Below are positions 37,820-46,321 of a stretch of DNA of 64,000 nucleotides, one piece after another. Numbering within the stretch: the first letter of the stretch is position 1; each line of letters opens with the position of its first letter. The notes under the pieces are model-generated. The model was not told the DNA's origin and did not search any database. It saw only the letters and a list, made by a program, of their open reading frames with translations. The DNA comes from Streptomyces reniochalinae (GTDB taxonomy: Bacteria; Actinomycetota; Actinomycetes; Streptomycetales; Streptomycetaceae), in NCBI RefSeq assembly GCF_003323735.1, contig NZ_QOIM01000021.1, forward strand, positions 1 to 64,000, written 5' to 3'. The position numbers were made by a program, and so were the translations under genes.

Positions 37820-38272
37820 TCAGGCGGGCAGCGGGCGTTCGTGGACGACGTGCTTCATCACGAGGGTCGAGCTCAGGCGCTGCACGCCGGGAAGCGTGGC
37901 GAGTTTCTCGTCGTAGAGGCGCTGGAAGGCGGCGAGGTCGGCGGTGACGACGCGCAGGAGGTAGTCGGGGTCGCCGAAGAGGCGCTGGGCCTGGATGACC
38001 TGGGGGAGGTCGAAGAGCGCCTGTTCGAAGGAAGAGATGGTGGTGCGGTCCTCCTGGCGCATCGTGACGAAGACGAGGGCGTCGAAGGTGAGGCCGACCG
38101 CCGTGGCGTCGACCACGGCGCGGTAGCCGCGGATCGCCCCGCCGCGCTCCAGCTCGCGCAGCCTGCGGTGGCACGGGGAGAGGCTCAGCCCGACCCGCGC
38201 CGCCAGCTCCGTCACGGTCAGGCGGCCGTCGGCCTGTAGCTCGGCAAGAATCTGCCGGTCCATGTCGTCCAT
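37820..38272 (-). CDS. Lrp/AsnC-family transcriptional regulator
   Basis: 150 residues: a winged helix-turn-helix (MDRQILAELQADGRLTVTEL then LSLSPCHRRLRELERGGAI) and the RAM ligand-binding domain (FVTMRQED, VIQAQRLFGDPDYLLRVVTADLAAFQRLYDEKLATLPGV). It binds amino acids and is divergent from a LysE exporter, the classic LysG/Lrp-LysE style arrangement. ATG 38272 or 38263; no strong ribosome site. It likely activates the exporter when its amino acid accumulates. Confidence 0.92.
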   Translation of the reverse strand: MDDMDRQILAELQADGRLTVTELAARVGLSLSPCHRRLRELERGGAIRGYRAVVDATAVGLTFDALVFVTMRQEDRTTISSFEQALFDLPQVIQAQRLFGDPDYLLRVVTADLAAFQRLYDEKLATLPGVQRLSSTLVMKHVVHERPLPA

Positions 38273-38274
38273 GG

Positions 38275-38287
38275 GGAAGATTCTTCC
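38275..38287. promoter_or_regulatory. 6-1-6 palindrome beside the Lrp start
   Basis: GGAAGATTCTTCC immediately upstream of the Lrp-family gene and 98 bases before lysE-type ATG. Size and symmetry suit an Lrp dimer half-site pair. Confidence 0.5.
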
Positions 38288-38384
38288 ACGGAGCGGCGGC
38301 TGAGCGACTCGGTGAGGGAACACCTTTGGGGCATTTCTTCGTATTCTTTCTCTCCGAACCCGTTCGAGAGGAAGAACCGTCCCC

Positions 38385-39029
38385 ATGGCTACCAGCTCCA
38401 TAGCCGCCTTCGCCGCCGTCTCCTTCCTCCTGGTCCTGGTTCCGGGAGCCGACTGGGCGTACGCGATCACCTCAGGTCTGCGCGACCGGTCCGTGGTCCC
38501 CGCGGTCGGCGGGCTGATGCTGGGGTACGTGGGGCTCACGGCCGTCGTCGTGGCGGGTGTGGCCGCGGTGGTGGCGCAGACCCCCGGGGTGCTGACCGCG
38601 CTGACCCTGCTGGGCGCCGCCTACCTCGTCTGGCTCGGGGTGACGACGCTGACCGGGGCGAAGGACGCCGGGACCCCGGGCGCGGGCGACGGCGCTGCGG
38701 GCGCCGACGATCCCACCGGCCCCCAGGCGCGCTCGCGCGTCCTCAAGGGCGCCGGAGTCAGCGGCCTCAACCCCAAGGCGCTGCTGCTGTACGTCGCGCT
38801 CCTGCCCCAGTTCGCCGACCAGCACGGCAACTGGCCGCTCGCGTTGCAGATCGGGCTGCTGGGGCTGCTGCACATGTGCACGGCCGGGGCCGTCTACCTC
38901 GGCGTCGGCTCGCTCGCCCGTACGGTGCTGCGGGCACGGCCGAGGGCGGCCCGGCTGATCACCCGGCTCTCCGGGGCCGCGATGATCGTGCTCGGCGGCG
39001 TGCTGCTGGTGGAGCAGATCCCGCACTGA
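38385..39029 (+). CDS. LysE-family amino-acid exporter
   Basis: 214 residues with six transmembrane segments and the family motif FLLVLVPGADWAYAITSGLRDR at the N terminus, plus VSGLNPKALLLYVALLPQF in helix four. RhtB/LysE proteins export amino acids to limit toxicity. It is divergent from the Lrp regulator 112 bases away. ATG 38385 has GAGGAAG 11 bases upstream. Confidence 0.92.
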   Translation: MATSSIAAFAAVSFLLVLVPGADWAYAITSGLRDRSVVPAVGGLMLGYVGLTAVVVAGVAAVVAQTPGVLTALTLLGAAYLVWLGVTTLTGAKDAGTPGAGDGAAGADDPTGPQARSRVLKGAGVSGLNPKALLLYVALLPQFADQHGNWPLALQIGLLGLLHMCTAGAVYLGVGSLARTVLRARPRAARLITRLSGAAMIVLGGVLLVEQIPH

Positions 39030-39087
39030 GCCGGATGCGGCGCTGAGCCGCATCCCGTGCTGAGCCGCGCCCCCGTGCCGCCCCGGT

Positions 39088-40482
39088 TCACGGCCGGGTC
39101 GCCGCGCCGAAGCGGCAGGTCACCGAGGCCCCGCCGTGGTCGGGTGAGGTTCCCAGCGTGACGCCGCCGCCCGAGTCCTCCGCCGTCGTGCGGGCGATGT
39201 CGAGACCCAGGCCCGTCGAGCCCGCCCCGCTCGTACCGCGCGCGCCGACGCCGGCGGCGCCCTCGCCGCCGTCGGCGAACCCCGGGCCGTCGTCCTCGAC
39301 GGTGAGGACGCCGAAGGCGCCGTCGCCACCGGCCGAGACCGTGAGCCACAGCCCGGTGCCCTCGGGGGTGTGGTCGAGGACGTTGCCGATCAGCGTGTCC
39401 AGGACGGCGGTCAGATCCTCCGCCGACACCCGCACCAGAGCCGGGTGGGGCGCGAGGACGGTGACCGCACGCGACTGGTCCTCGGCGAGCGGCACCCAGA
39501 ACGCGGCGCGCTCCCGTACGAGTTCGGCCAGATCGCACCGCCGGCTGCCGGGAGCGGCACCGGCCCGCCTGGCCGTGCGGATGACGCTGTCGACACTGCG
39601 CTCCAGGGCGGCGACCGAGTCGCCGATCCGGGCGGCCTCGTCCGTGTCGCGCAGCCCTTCCGCGTCGAGCCGCAGCGCGGCGACGGGCGTGCGCAGGCGG
39701 TGCGCGAGGTCGGCGCCGCGTTCGCGTTCGGCGGTGACCAAGCCGTCGATGCGCTCGCCCAGCTCGTTGAGGCGGCCGGCGAGCTGGCGCAGTTCGCGGG
39801 GTCCCGCCGGTTCGGCGCGGGCGGTCAGCTCCCCGGCGGCCAGCCGGTCGGAGACGGCGGCGAGCTGCCGGGTGGCGCGGACGATGCGCGCGGCGAGCCG
39901 GTCGGCGAAGGCGAGCCCGAGGAGCATCAGCGCGACGCCGAGCCCGAAGACGGCGAGCCACGAGGGCAGGACGCCCGCGTGCAGCCGGTCCTCGCCGACG
40001 GCGACCTGGACGACGGTCGCGGAGCGGCCCTCGGCGTCCGCCCCCTTGCCAGGACCGGATGCCGCCCCTGTTCCCCCGCCCTGTGCGCCGAGCACCGGCA
40101 CCAGCACGACCCGGCCGCCCCCTCGCGCCTGCCCGGGCGCGTAGGTGAAGGCGCGGCCGTGCCGGGCGAGGGCCAGCGCGTCGTCGCTGACCCCGACGGG
40201 CCGTGGCCCGAGCACCGTGTCGTCCGCGAGGACGACACTGGTGCGCGGCTGTTCCTCGCCGTTGAGCCCGTCGAGCACCCCGGCGACGACCTCGCGGCCG
40301 CTGCGGCCGCCTCTGCCCAGCGAGCCCCCGACCACCGCCGCCACGGACTGCGCCCGCTCGGTCGCGTCCGTCATGGCCCGGTCCTCGGCGTGGCTGCGGA
40401 CGAGCAGGGCGAGGGGGACGAGCAGGACGGCGAGGACGACGGCCGTGGTCGTGCCGATGAGGGCGAGGAGCTGTCGGCGCAT
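39088..40482 (-). CDS. Membrane sensor histidine kinase (OmpR-type partner)
   Basis: 464 residues. Two transmembrane helices (about 5-28 and after LHAGVLPSWLAVFGLGVALMLL) enclose a sensor loop of about 130 residues. A HAMP segment leads to the H-box LAHRLRTPVAALR (phospho-His about residue 261), an ATPase domain with DDGPGFADGG and a degenerate N box. ATG 40482 overlaps the response-regulator stop, so the pair is coupled. The input signal is unknown. Confidence 0.92.
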   Translation of the reverse strand: MRRQLLALIGTTTAVVLAVLLVPLALLVRSHAEDRAMTDATERAQSVAAVVGGSLGRGGRSGREVVAGVLDGLNGEEQPRTSVVLADDTVLGPRPVGVSDDALALARHGRAFTYAPGQARGGGRVVLVPVLGAQGGGTGAASGPGKGADAEGRSATVVQVAVGEDRLHAGVLPSWLAVFGLGVALMLLGLAFADRLAARIVRATRQLAAVSDRLAAGELTARAEPAGPRELRQLAGRLNELGERIDGLVTAERERGADLAHRLRTPVAALRLDAEGLRDTDEAARIGDSVAALERSVDSVIRTARRAGAAPGSRRCDLAELVRERAAFWVPLAEDQSRAVTVLAPHPALVRVSAEDLTAVLDTLIGNVLDHTPEGTGLWLTVSAGGDGAFGVLTVEDDGPGFADGGEGAAGVGARGTSGAGSTGLGLDIARTTAEDSGGGVTLGTSPDHGGASVTCRFGAATRP

Positions 40483-41276
40483 CAGCCGCGGTCCCCGGCC
40501 CCGTCGGCTCCGTCGTCGTTCGAGGCCGGGGTGGCGTCCTGGCCCTGGGCGCCGCCCGGGCTCGCGGCGCCTTCGAAGGTTCCCGCGCCGTCGGGTGCGG
40601 CGAGCTTCACCCCCACCGTCCGTACGGTGTGCAGATAGCGGGGGCTGTGCGCGGTCTCCCCCAGCTTTCTGCGCAGCCAGGACAGGTGGACGTCCACCGT
40701 CTTGTCGGCTCCGCCCAGCGGCTGCTGCCACACCTCGGCCAGCAGCTCGCGCCGCGATATCACCTGGCCCTGCCGCCGTGCCAGGTAGCACAGCAGATCG
40801 AACTCGCGCGGTGTCAGCTCCAGCGGTTCGCCGTCCAGCGTCACCTCGCGGGCGGACGGCGCGACCCGCAGCCCACCGACCTCGACGGGCGGCTCGGGCT
40901 CGTCGGGGCCGCCGCTGCCGAGCCGCCGCAGCACGGCCTTGATGCGGGCTTCCAGCTGCCCGGAGCCGAACGGTTTGACGAGGTAGTCGTCGGCGCCGTC
41001 CTCCAGCGCCGCGACGATCTCGGGTTCGTCGTCGCGCGCCGTGGCGACGATGACCGGCACGTCACTGACGGAGCGCAGCATCCGCAGGACCTGGCCGCCG
41101 TCGACGTCCGGCAGCCCCAGGTCCAGCACGACCAGGTCGGGCCGGTGCGTGACGGCCGCGTCGAGCCCGGCCATGCCGGAAGAGGCCGTCGCGACGGCGT
41201 GCCCGCGGTCGCGCAGCGCCCTGACGAGGGCCGCACGGAGCTGGGGGTCGTCCTCGACGACGAGTAGATGTGACAT
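40482..41276 (-). CDS. OmpR/PhoB-family response regulator
   Basis: 264 residues: receiver domain with phospho-acceptor D52 (LVVLDLGLPD) and K in DYLVKPFG, then a winged-helix DNA-binding domain (LTPREFDLLCYLARRQGQVISRRELLAEVW). A Gly/Asp/Ala tail of about 35 residues follows. It is the first gene of the two-component operon and divergent from the membrane-anchored protein at 41407. Confidence 0.94.
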   Translation of the reverse strand: MSHLLVVEDDPQLRAALVRALRDRGHAVATASSGMAGLDAAVTHRPDLVVLDLGLPDVDGGQVLRMLRSVSDVPVIVATARDDEPEIVAALEDGADDYLVKPFGSGQLEARIKAVLRRLGSGGPDEPEPPVEVGGLRVAPSAREVTLDGEPLELTPREFDLLCYLARRQGQVISRRELLAEVWQQPLGGADKTVDVHLSWLRRKLGETAHSPRYLHTVRTVGVKLAAPDGAGTFEGAASPGGAQGQDATPASNDDGADGAGDRG

Positions 41277-41368
41277 ACACGAACATTAGCCACCGGGATC
41301 GGGACGGCCCCGGCGGGTGCCGGTGCCCGTACGGCTTGTACTGGGCCCGAGCCGGATTGTCCATTCCT

Positions 41369-41381
41369 TAACGCGGCGTTA
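41369..41381. promoter_or_regulatory. Inverted repeat TAACGC-G-GCGTTA in divergent promoter region
   Basis: A perfect 6-1-6 repeat with partially symmetric TTCC/GGAA flanks, 26 bases before the membrane-protein start and 93 from the response-regulator start. A candidate binding site for the adjacent regulator. Confidence 0.45.
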
Positions 41382-41406
41382 GGAAAGGGAAGCGCAGACT
41401 GCGAGG

Positions 41407-42024
41407 GTGAACGACGAGCAGCGGCGGGACCCGGCCCCGCCCCGGACCCGCACGCCCACCGACACCCGGAGCGAGAGGCGTCGCCGCCGCCTGGCCGCGG
41501 CCGGGTGGCTGTGCGCGGTCGCCGCGGCCTTCCTGCTCGGGGCGTGGTCCTTCTCGCACGCCGACCCCGGCGGCCAGTACAGCCGCCCCGACCCGCTCAC
41601 CGACGACGGTGTGCGGCACGAGCTGACCCAGGCCCAGCGGGGGGCCGGCTCCGCCACACCGGACCCCAAACCCCCGTCCTCGTCCGCCACCCCTTCCCCT
41701 GCCCCGCCCTCGCACCACCACGGCCCGACCGCGTCGCCCTCCCGCTCCGCGTCCCCCGCCACCCGCACCGTGCGCTTCCCCGGCGGCCTCGGCACCGCGC
41801 TCGCCCTGTGCCGCGCCGACGCGCGCACCGTCGAGCTGCTGAGCTGGACCCCCGCCGAGGGCTACAGCGCCGACGACGTCGAGCCGGGACCTGCCAGGAC
41901 GGCCACCGTCGAGCTCGAACCCGCCGACGACGAGGCGAGCGACCTCGTCGTCAGCCTCCGCTGCGCCGAGGGGAGACCCCACGCCACGGTCAGGAAGGAA
42001 GCGGACGACGAGGACGACGACTGA
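41407..42024 (+). CDS. Membrane-anchored, probably extracytoplasmic protein of unknown function
   Basis: 205 residues. A basic N terminus (TRSERRRRRLAAAGW) and one transmembrane helix (LCAVAAAFLLGAWSF) are followed by a Pro/Ser/Thr-rich wall-spanning type linker and a small folded domain (RTVRFPGGLGTALALCRADARTVELLSWTPAEGYSADDVEPG) with two Cys and an acidic end (DDEDDD). No family recognised. Its divergent position beside the two-component system suggests it is regulated by or senses for it. The GTG start at 41407 is uncertain. Confidence 0.65.
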   Translation: MNDEQRRDPAPPRTRTPTDTRSERRRRRLAAAGWLCAVAAAFLLGAWSFSHADPGGQYSRPDPLTDDGVRHELTQAQRGAGSATPDPKPPSSSATPSPAPPSHHHGPTASPSRSASPATRTVRFPGGLGTALALCRADARTVELLSWTPAEGYSADDVEPGPARTATVELEPADDEASDLVVSLRCAEGRPHATVRKEADDEDDD

Positions 42025-42134
42025 CGTCGTCCCGCCGCCGACCGCCCGCGCGCAGGCGGGGCGGGCGACACTACGCTGGCTGTCACCCTCATGGGGGGTC
42101 CTCCCGCAACACGCGAGCGAACCGAGGTACCGAC

Positions 42135-43562
42135 GTGACGACGCACCACTCCTCCTCCGCAGCCACCTCCGGCGGCGCCGCCGTCCCCGCACGGCCCGAC
42201 CCGGCGGCGGGCCGGGCCGTGCACGCCACCGACCGGGCACACGTGTTCCACTCCTGGTCGGCGCAGGGGAAGATCGACCCGCCGGCGGTCGCGGGCGCGG
42301 AGGGCTCCTCCTTCTGGGACTACGAGGGGAAGCGGTACCTCGACTTCACCAGCGGGCTCGTCTTCACCAACATCGGCTACGCGCACCCCAAGGTCGTCGC
42401 CGCGATCCAGGAGCAGGCGGCGAAGATGTGCACCTTCGCACCGGCCTTCGCGATCGAGGCGCGTGCGGAGGCGGCCCGGCTGATCGCCGAGCGGACGCCC
42501 GGCGACCTCGACAAGATCTTCTTCACCAACGGCGGCGCCGACGCCGTCGAGCACGCGATCCGCATGGCCCGCGTCCACACCGGCAGGCCCAAGGTGCTGT
42601 CCGCCTACCGCTCCTACCACGGGGGCACCGAGCAGGCGATCAACCTCACCGGTGACCCGCGCCGCTGGGCGTCCGACACCGGCACCGCCGGGGTCGTCCA
42701 CTTCCACGCCCCGCACCTGTACCGCACGCAGTTCTACGCGCAGACCGAGGAAGAGGAGTGCGAGCGCGCGCTGGCCCACCTGGAGCAGACGCTCGTCTAC
42801 GAGGGCCCGCACACCGTCGCCGCCGTCATCCTGGAGACCATCCCCGGCACCGCCGGGATCATGATGCCGCCGCCCGGCTACCTGGCCGGTGTCCGCGCGC
42901 TCTGCGACAAGTACGGCCTCGTCTTCGTCCTCGACGAGGTGATGGCCGGATTCGGCCGTACCGGCACCTGGTTCGCCGCCGACCTCTACGACGCCGTACC
43001 CGACCTGATGACCTTCGCCAAGGGCGTCAACTCCGGCTACGTTCCGCTCGGCGGCGTCGCCATCTCCGAGAAGATCGCCGCGACGTTCGAGGACCGCCCC
43101 TACCCCGGCGGCCTCACCTACTCGGGGCACCCGCTCGCCTGCGGCGCCGCCGTCGCCACCCTCCAGGTGATGGCCGAGGAGGGCATCGTCGAGCACGCCG
43201 CCCACCTCGGCGAGCACGTCATCGGCCCCGCGCTGCGCGACATGGCCGAGCGCCACCCCTCCATCGGCGAGGTGCGCGGCACCGGCGTGTTCTGGGCGCT
43301 CGACCTGGTGCGCGACCGGGAGACCCGCGAGCCGCTGGTCCCCTACAACGCCACCGGGCCCGACAACGCCCCCATGGCCGACTTCGCCGCCGCCGCCAAG
43401 CGCAACGGGCTGTGGCCCTTCGTCAACATGAACCGCACCCACGTCGTGCCGCCGTGCACCATCACCGAGGCCGAACTCAAGGAGGGCCTCGAGGTGCTGG
43501 ACGAGGCCCTGACCGCGGCCGACGCCCACACCACCGCCGCCCTCGGGGGCGCGGGCGCGTGA
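42135..43562 (+). CDS. Class III aminotransferase, taurine/beta-alanine-pyruvate type
   Basis: 475 residues. Class III markers: YLDFTSGLVFTNIGYAHPKVV, FFTNGGADAVEHAIRMAR, SAYRSYHGGTEQAI, LVFVLDEVMAGFGRTG and the PLP lysine in LMTFAKGVNSGYVPLGG. The FHSWSAQGKIDP beginning and FVNMNRTHVVPPCTI end recall taurine:pyruvate aminotransferases of actinobacteria, so taurine or another omega-amine is a reasonable but unproven substrate. GTG 42135. Coupled to a GntR regulator through a GTGA overlap, suggesting substrate-controlled catabolism. Confidence 0.85.
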   Translation: MTTHHSSSAATSGGAAVPARPDPAAGRAVHATDRAHVFHSWSAQGKIDPPAVAGAEGSSFWDYEGKRYLDFTSGLVFTNIGYAHPKVVAAIQEQAAKMCTFAPAFAIEARAEAARLIAERTPGDLDKIFFTNGGADAVEHAIRMARVHTGRPKVLSAYRSYHGGTEQAINLTGDPRRWASDTGTAGVVHFHAPHLYRTQFYAQTEEEECERALAHLEQTLVYEGPHTVAAVILETIPGTAGIMMPPPGYLAGVRALCDKYGLVFVLDEVMAGFGRTGTWFAADLYDAVPDLMTFAKGVNSGYVPLGGVAISEKIAATFEDRPYPGGLTYSGHPLACGAAVATLQVMAEEGIVEHAAHLGEHVIGPALRDMAERHPSIGEVRGTGVFWALDLVRDRETREPLVPYNATGPDNAPMADFAAAAKRNGLWPFVNMNRTHVVPPCTITEAELKEGLEVLDEALTAADAHTTAALGGAGA

Positions 43563-44401
43563 TACGACGCAGCACCCTGCGCTCGCAGATCGCCGCCGCG
43601 CTGCGCGACGAGATCCTGGCCGGACGGCTCGCCACGGGCCGCGACTTCACGGTCAAGGAGATCGCCGAGCAGTACGGCGTCTCCGCGACACCCGTACGCG
43701 AGGCGCTGGTCGATCTCGCGGCGCAGGGTCTGCTCGACGTCGAACAGCACCGCGGCTTCCGCGTCCACGAGTTCACGCTCGCCGACTACCGCGCGATGTG
43801 CGAGGCACGGCAGCTGGTCGTGGACGGCCTCTTCCACCGCGCCCCCGCCACCCGCCCGCCCGGCCCAGGCCCCGCCGACACGGGTGCCGACACGGGCGCT
43901 GACGCGGATGCCGACGTCCATGCCGGCGACGGCCCCTACGCCGGACCGGCGACCCCCGGGGCGGGGGCCGCCCCGGGCCCGGTCACCGGGGGCCCGGTCA
44001 CCGCCGGGTCGGCCGCGGCCCGCCGCGCGCTGGGCGGGCTGCGGCCCGAGGTCCTCGCGTCCATACGCCGCCGCGCGGACGCCGCGGAACGCGCCGCACG
44101 CGCCGGTGACCTCGACGTACTCATCGCCTACGACCTGCGCTTCTGGCGGGAGCTGAGCGGACTGCTCAGCAACCCCTACGTCTGCGACTTCCTCGACAGG
44201 CTCCGTGTCCAGTGCTGGGTCTTCGCCGTCCCCGTCCTGCGCGCGCAGGCCACCCTGCGCGGCCGCCTGTGGTCGGGCCACAACGCCCTGCTCGACGCCG
44301 TCGAGCGCGGCGACGCGCGTGCCGCCCGCGACGTGCTGGCCACCTACAACCAGCACGCGCTGGCGCAGGTGGGCGTCACGGACGCCGAAGAACCGGCATG
44401 A
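43559..44401 (+). CDS. GntR-family (FadR/FCD) transcriptional regulator with linker insertion
   Basis: 280 residues. A GntR winged helix (LRSQIAAALRDEILAGRLATG, then YGVSATPVREALVDLAAQGLLDVEQHRGFRV) and an FCD helical ligand domain (FWRELSGLLSNPYVCDFLDRLRVQCWVF; LLDAVERGDARAARDVLATYNQHAL). Between them lies a ~60-residue Gly/Pro/Ala/Asp insertion (about 100-160) not usual in the family. GTG 43559 overlaps the aminotransferase stop. It likely controls the operon in response to the amine. Confidence 0.88.
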   Translation: MIRRSTLRSQIAAALRDEILAGRLATGRDFTVKEIAEQYGVSATPVREALVDLAAQGLLDVEQHRGFRVHEFTLADYRAMCEARQLVVDGLFHRAPATRPPGPGPADTGADTGADADADVHAGDGPYAGPATPGAGAAPGPVTGGPVTAGSAAARRALGGLRPEVLASIRRRADAAERAARAGDLDVLIAYDLRFWRELSGLLSNPYVCDFLDRLRVQCWVFAVPVLRAQATLRGRLWSGHNALLDAVERGDARAARDVLATYNQHALAQVGVTDAEEPA

Positions 44402-44532
44402 ACACCACACCCTCCCCGCGCCCGCCCGACTGAGGGCGGCCCGGCGCGGGTATCCCGCCTCGGCAGAGGCAGGGCGCGGTGCTGCGGGGAGCACTACGCT
44501 GTGCGCAGTCCCTGACGGTATAGGAGCGCCCC

Positions 44533-45192
44533 TTGGCCTGTGACCTCTGGCTGGTACCCCTCGTCGACGTGCTCTGCCACAGTCCCGACAACCCCTTCTC
44601 CGAAGAGATCGCCACCTACGACAGGGTGCTCACCGAAGCCGGACTGCCCACGGTCCCCGTCTTCGGCTACATGCCGGGGCTCTCCGGCGACGTCGCCCCC
44701 GCCGCCGGGTTCGACTACGAGGCACTGCACTACCTGCGCCGCGCCTACCTGCTGCTGGCCGCCGGACTGGAGGTCACGCCCGTGGGCGAGTTGGGCAGCG
44801 ACTACGAGCAACTGCTGGAGATGTTCGAGCAGACGGCGCAGCAGTCGCACCTGGTGTGGCACTACGACCACGCCGGCACCTACATCCCGGTGGACTTCCC
44901 CGCCCCCCTGTGCGACGACGAACTGCTGGAGGGAGGCGGCCCGCTGGGCTCCAGCCACGGCCTGTTGCGCGAACTGCACCTGGTGGCACCGCACCTGGGC
45001 ATCGACCCCGACAACCCGCCCCCCGCGCCCGCGGCACCGCTGCGCCCCACGGAACTGGACGAGCCGGCCGCCTCCGCCGCCATCGGCTACGAGGACGGCA
45101 CCTCCTTCGGCCGGGAGCGCCACGTATGGCTCGGCCTGCACGCCGCCGCGACCCGCAGCCTCGCCCAGGGATCCATGATCGTCTTCGGCTGA
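44533..45192 (+). CDS. Conserved hypothetical cytosolic protein
   Basis: 219 residues. It reads MACDLWLVPLVDVLCHSPDNPF, DYEALHYLRRAYLLLAAGLEV, then HLVWHYDHAGTYIPVDFPAPL and an acidic, Pro-rich end. No motif I recognise. TTG 44533 is chosen because AGGAG lies seven bases before it. Third-position GC is high, supporting a real gene. It stands alone before a CCGGCC-rich gap (45193-45340). Confidence 0.65.
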   Translation: MACDLWLVPLVDVLCHSPDNPFSEEIATYDRVLTEAGLPTVPVFGYMPGLSGDVAPAAGFDYEALHYLRRAYLLLAAGLEVTPVGELGSDYEQLLEMFEQTAQQSHLVWHYDHAGTYIPVDFPAPLCDDELLEGGGPLGSSHGLLRELHLVAPHLGIDPDNPPPAPAAPLRPTELDEPAASAAIGYEDGTSFGRERHVWLGLHAAATRSLAQGSMIVFG

Positions 45193-45340
45193 CCCCCGGC
45201 CTGCCCGCCCTGCCCGGCCGGCTTGGTGGCGTGTACCGGCCGGCTCCGGCCGAGCCGGAAGGGCCTGGACGGCCCCGGCCGGTGGCCGGCCGACCCGGGC
45301 GGCTCGGGCGGTCCCTGCCGGGGCCTGGCCGGCCCGGCGG

Positions 45341-46036
45341 TCACCCGGCCGGCGGCCGCTGGCGCGGCATGGTGGCCCAGCCGCCTCCCCCGGGGCCCGC
45401 CGGGGGAAGGCGGCGCGGCGGGGTGCGCCACGGAGCGGGGGAGCCGCCTGAGGCGTTCATGGCCAGGGGCGACCCCGTGGTGCGGAAGGCGACCATCCAG
45501 TCGGTCGTCTCGGCGCGCAGCGTCTCGTTGACGTCGTCCGAGAAGCGGCGGAGGACGGCCAAGGAGCGCTCGGCGGCCTCACCCGCCGTCCCCTCGGCGG
45601 GCCCGAGGACCTCCCGTACGTTCTCCGCCGCCCACTCGTAGCGCAGCGTCTCCAGCCTGCGGTGCACGGCCAGCGCGGCGGCCATGTCCCGCATCCACCC
45701 CGAGGTCATGCCCAGCCACCGGTCGGCGAGGGCGCACCCCGCGGCGAACAGCAGCGCCACGTAGCCCAGGTATCCGGCGCCCCCGTGCGGTAAGGGCAGC
45801 CCCGCCAGGTCGGCGAGCGGCAGCAGTGCCCCGAGCCCCGTGCCGACCACCACGCCGCCCCGCAGCGCCCGCGCCCACCTGCGCTTGCGTGTCCGGTCCG
45901 CGAGGTACCAGTCGACGACGCGCATCGCCTCCTGCTCCACCCAGCGGTAGAGCTCCTCCAGGCGTTCGGCGGGCTCGTCCCAGTCTCCGGACGGGAACCC
46001 CCTCCCCAGCAGATCCGGCTGCTTCACCCGCTTCAC
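45341..46036 (-). CDS. SLATT-like two-helix membrane protein
   Basis: 231 residues. A basic helix (LYRWVEQEAMRVVDWYLADRTRKRRWARALR) precedes two transmembrane segments (GGVVVGTGLGALLPLADLAG; GYLGYVALLFAAGCALADRWLG) and a helical cytosolic part (RLETLRYEWAAENVREVLGP), ending in a Pro/Gly tail. This order matches SLATT domains, predicted pore-forming effectors often tied to nucleotide-sensing systems; none is beside it here. GTG 46036 has GAGGG seven bases upstream. Divergent from purD. Confidence 0.65.
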   Translation of the reverse strand: MKRVKQPDLLGRGFPSGDWDEPAERLEELYRWVEQEAMRVVDWYLADRTRKRRWARALRGGVVVGTGLGALLPLADLAGLPLPHGGAGYLGYVALLFAAGCALADRWLGMTSGWMRDMAAALAVHRRLETLRYEWAAENVREVLGPAEGTAGEAAERSLAVLRRFSDDVNETLRAETTDWMVAFRTTGSPLAMNASGGSPAPWRTPPRRLPPAGPGGGGWATMPRQRPPAG

Positions 46037-46111
46037 GCGCACTCCCTCGGCTGCCTTGTCGGCGTCTCCGGCGACCCCGTGTTCCCGAGGCCCGGTCCGC
46101 TCTTCCTACCG

Positions 46112-46162
46112 CCAGAAGTGGGACCACGCCGACGATCCGCGCCGAAATCCCCCCAGAAGTGG
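46112..46162. repeat. Direct repeat CCAGAAGTGG in the SLATT/purD divergent gap
   Basis: CCAGAAGTGG at 46112-46121 and again at 46153-46162, 41 bases apart (about four helical turns), within the 285-bp gap. A TATAAG at 46175-46180 could be a -10. Possibly a regulator-binding pair for purD. Confidence 0.4.
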
Positions 46163-46321
46163 CGCACGGTCGGGTATAAGACACCGGCCCGTCACCCGTA
46201 CGGACTGCCCGGCCCGGGAGGCGACCGCCCTCCGGTGCGGGTGGCGCGCCCGTGGCGCGGGCGAACGGGCCGCTCCCGCGGCCTCGGCGGGCGCCGTCGG
46301 CGCTGCCGTTAGGGTGGCGGC

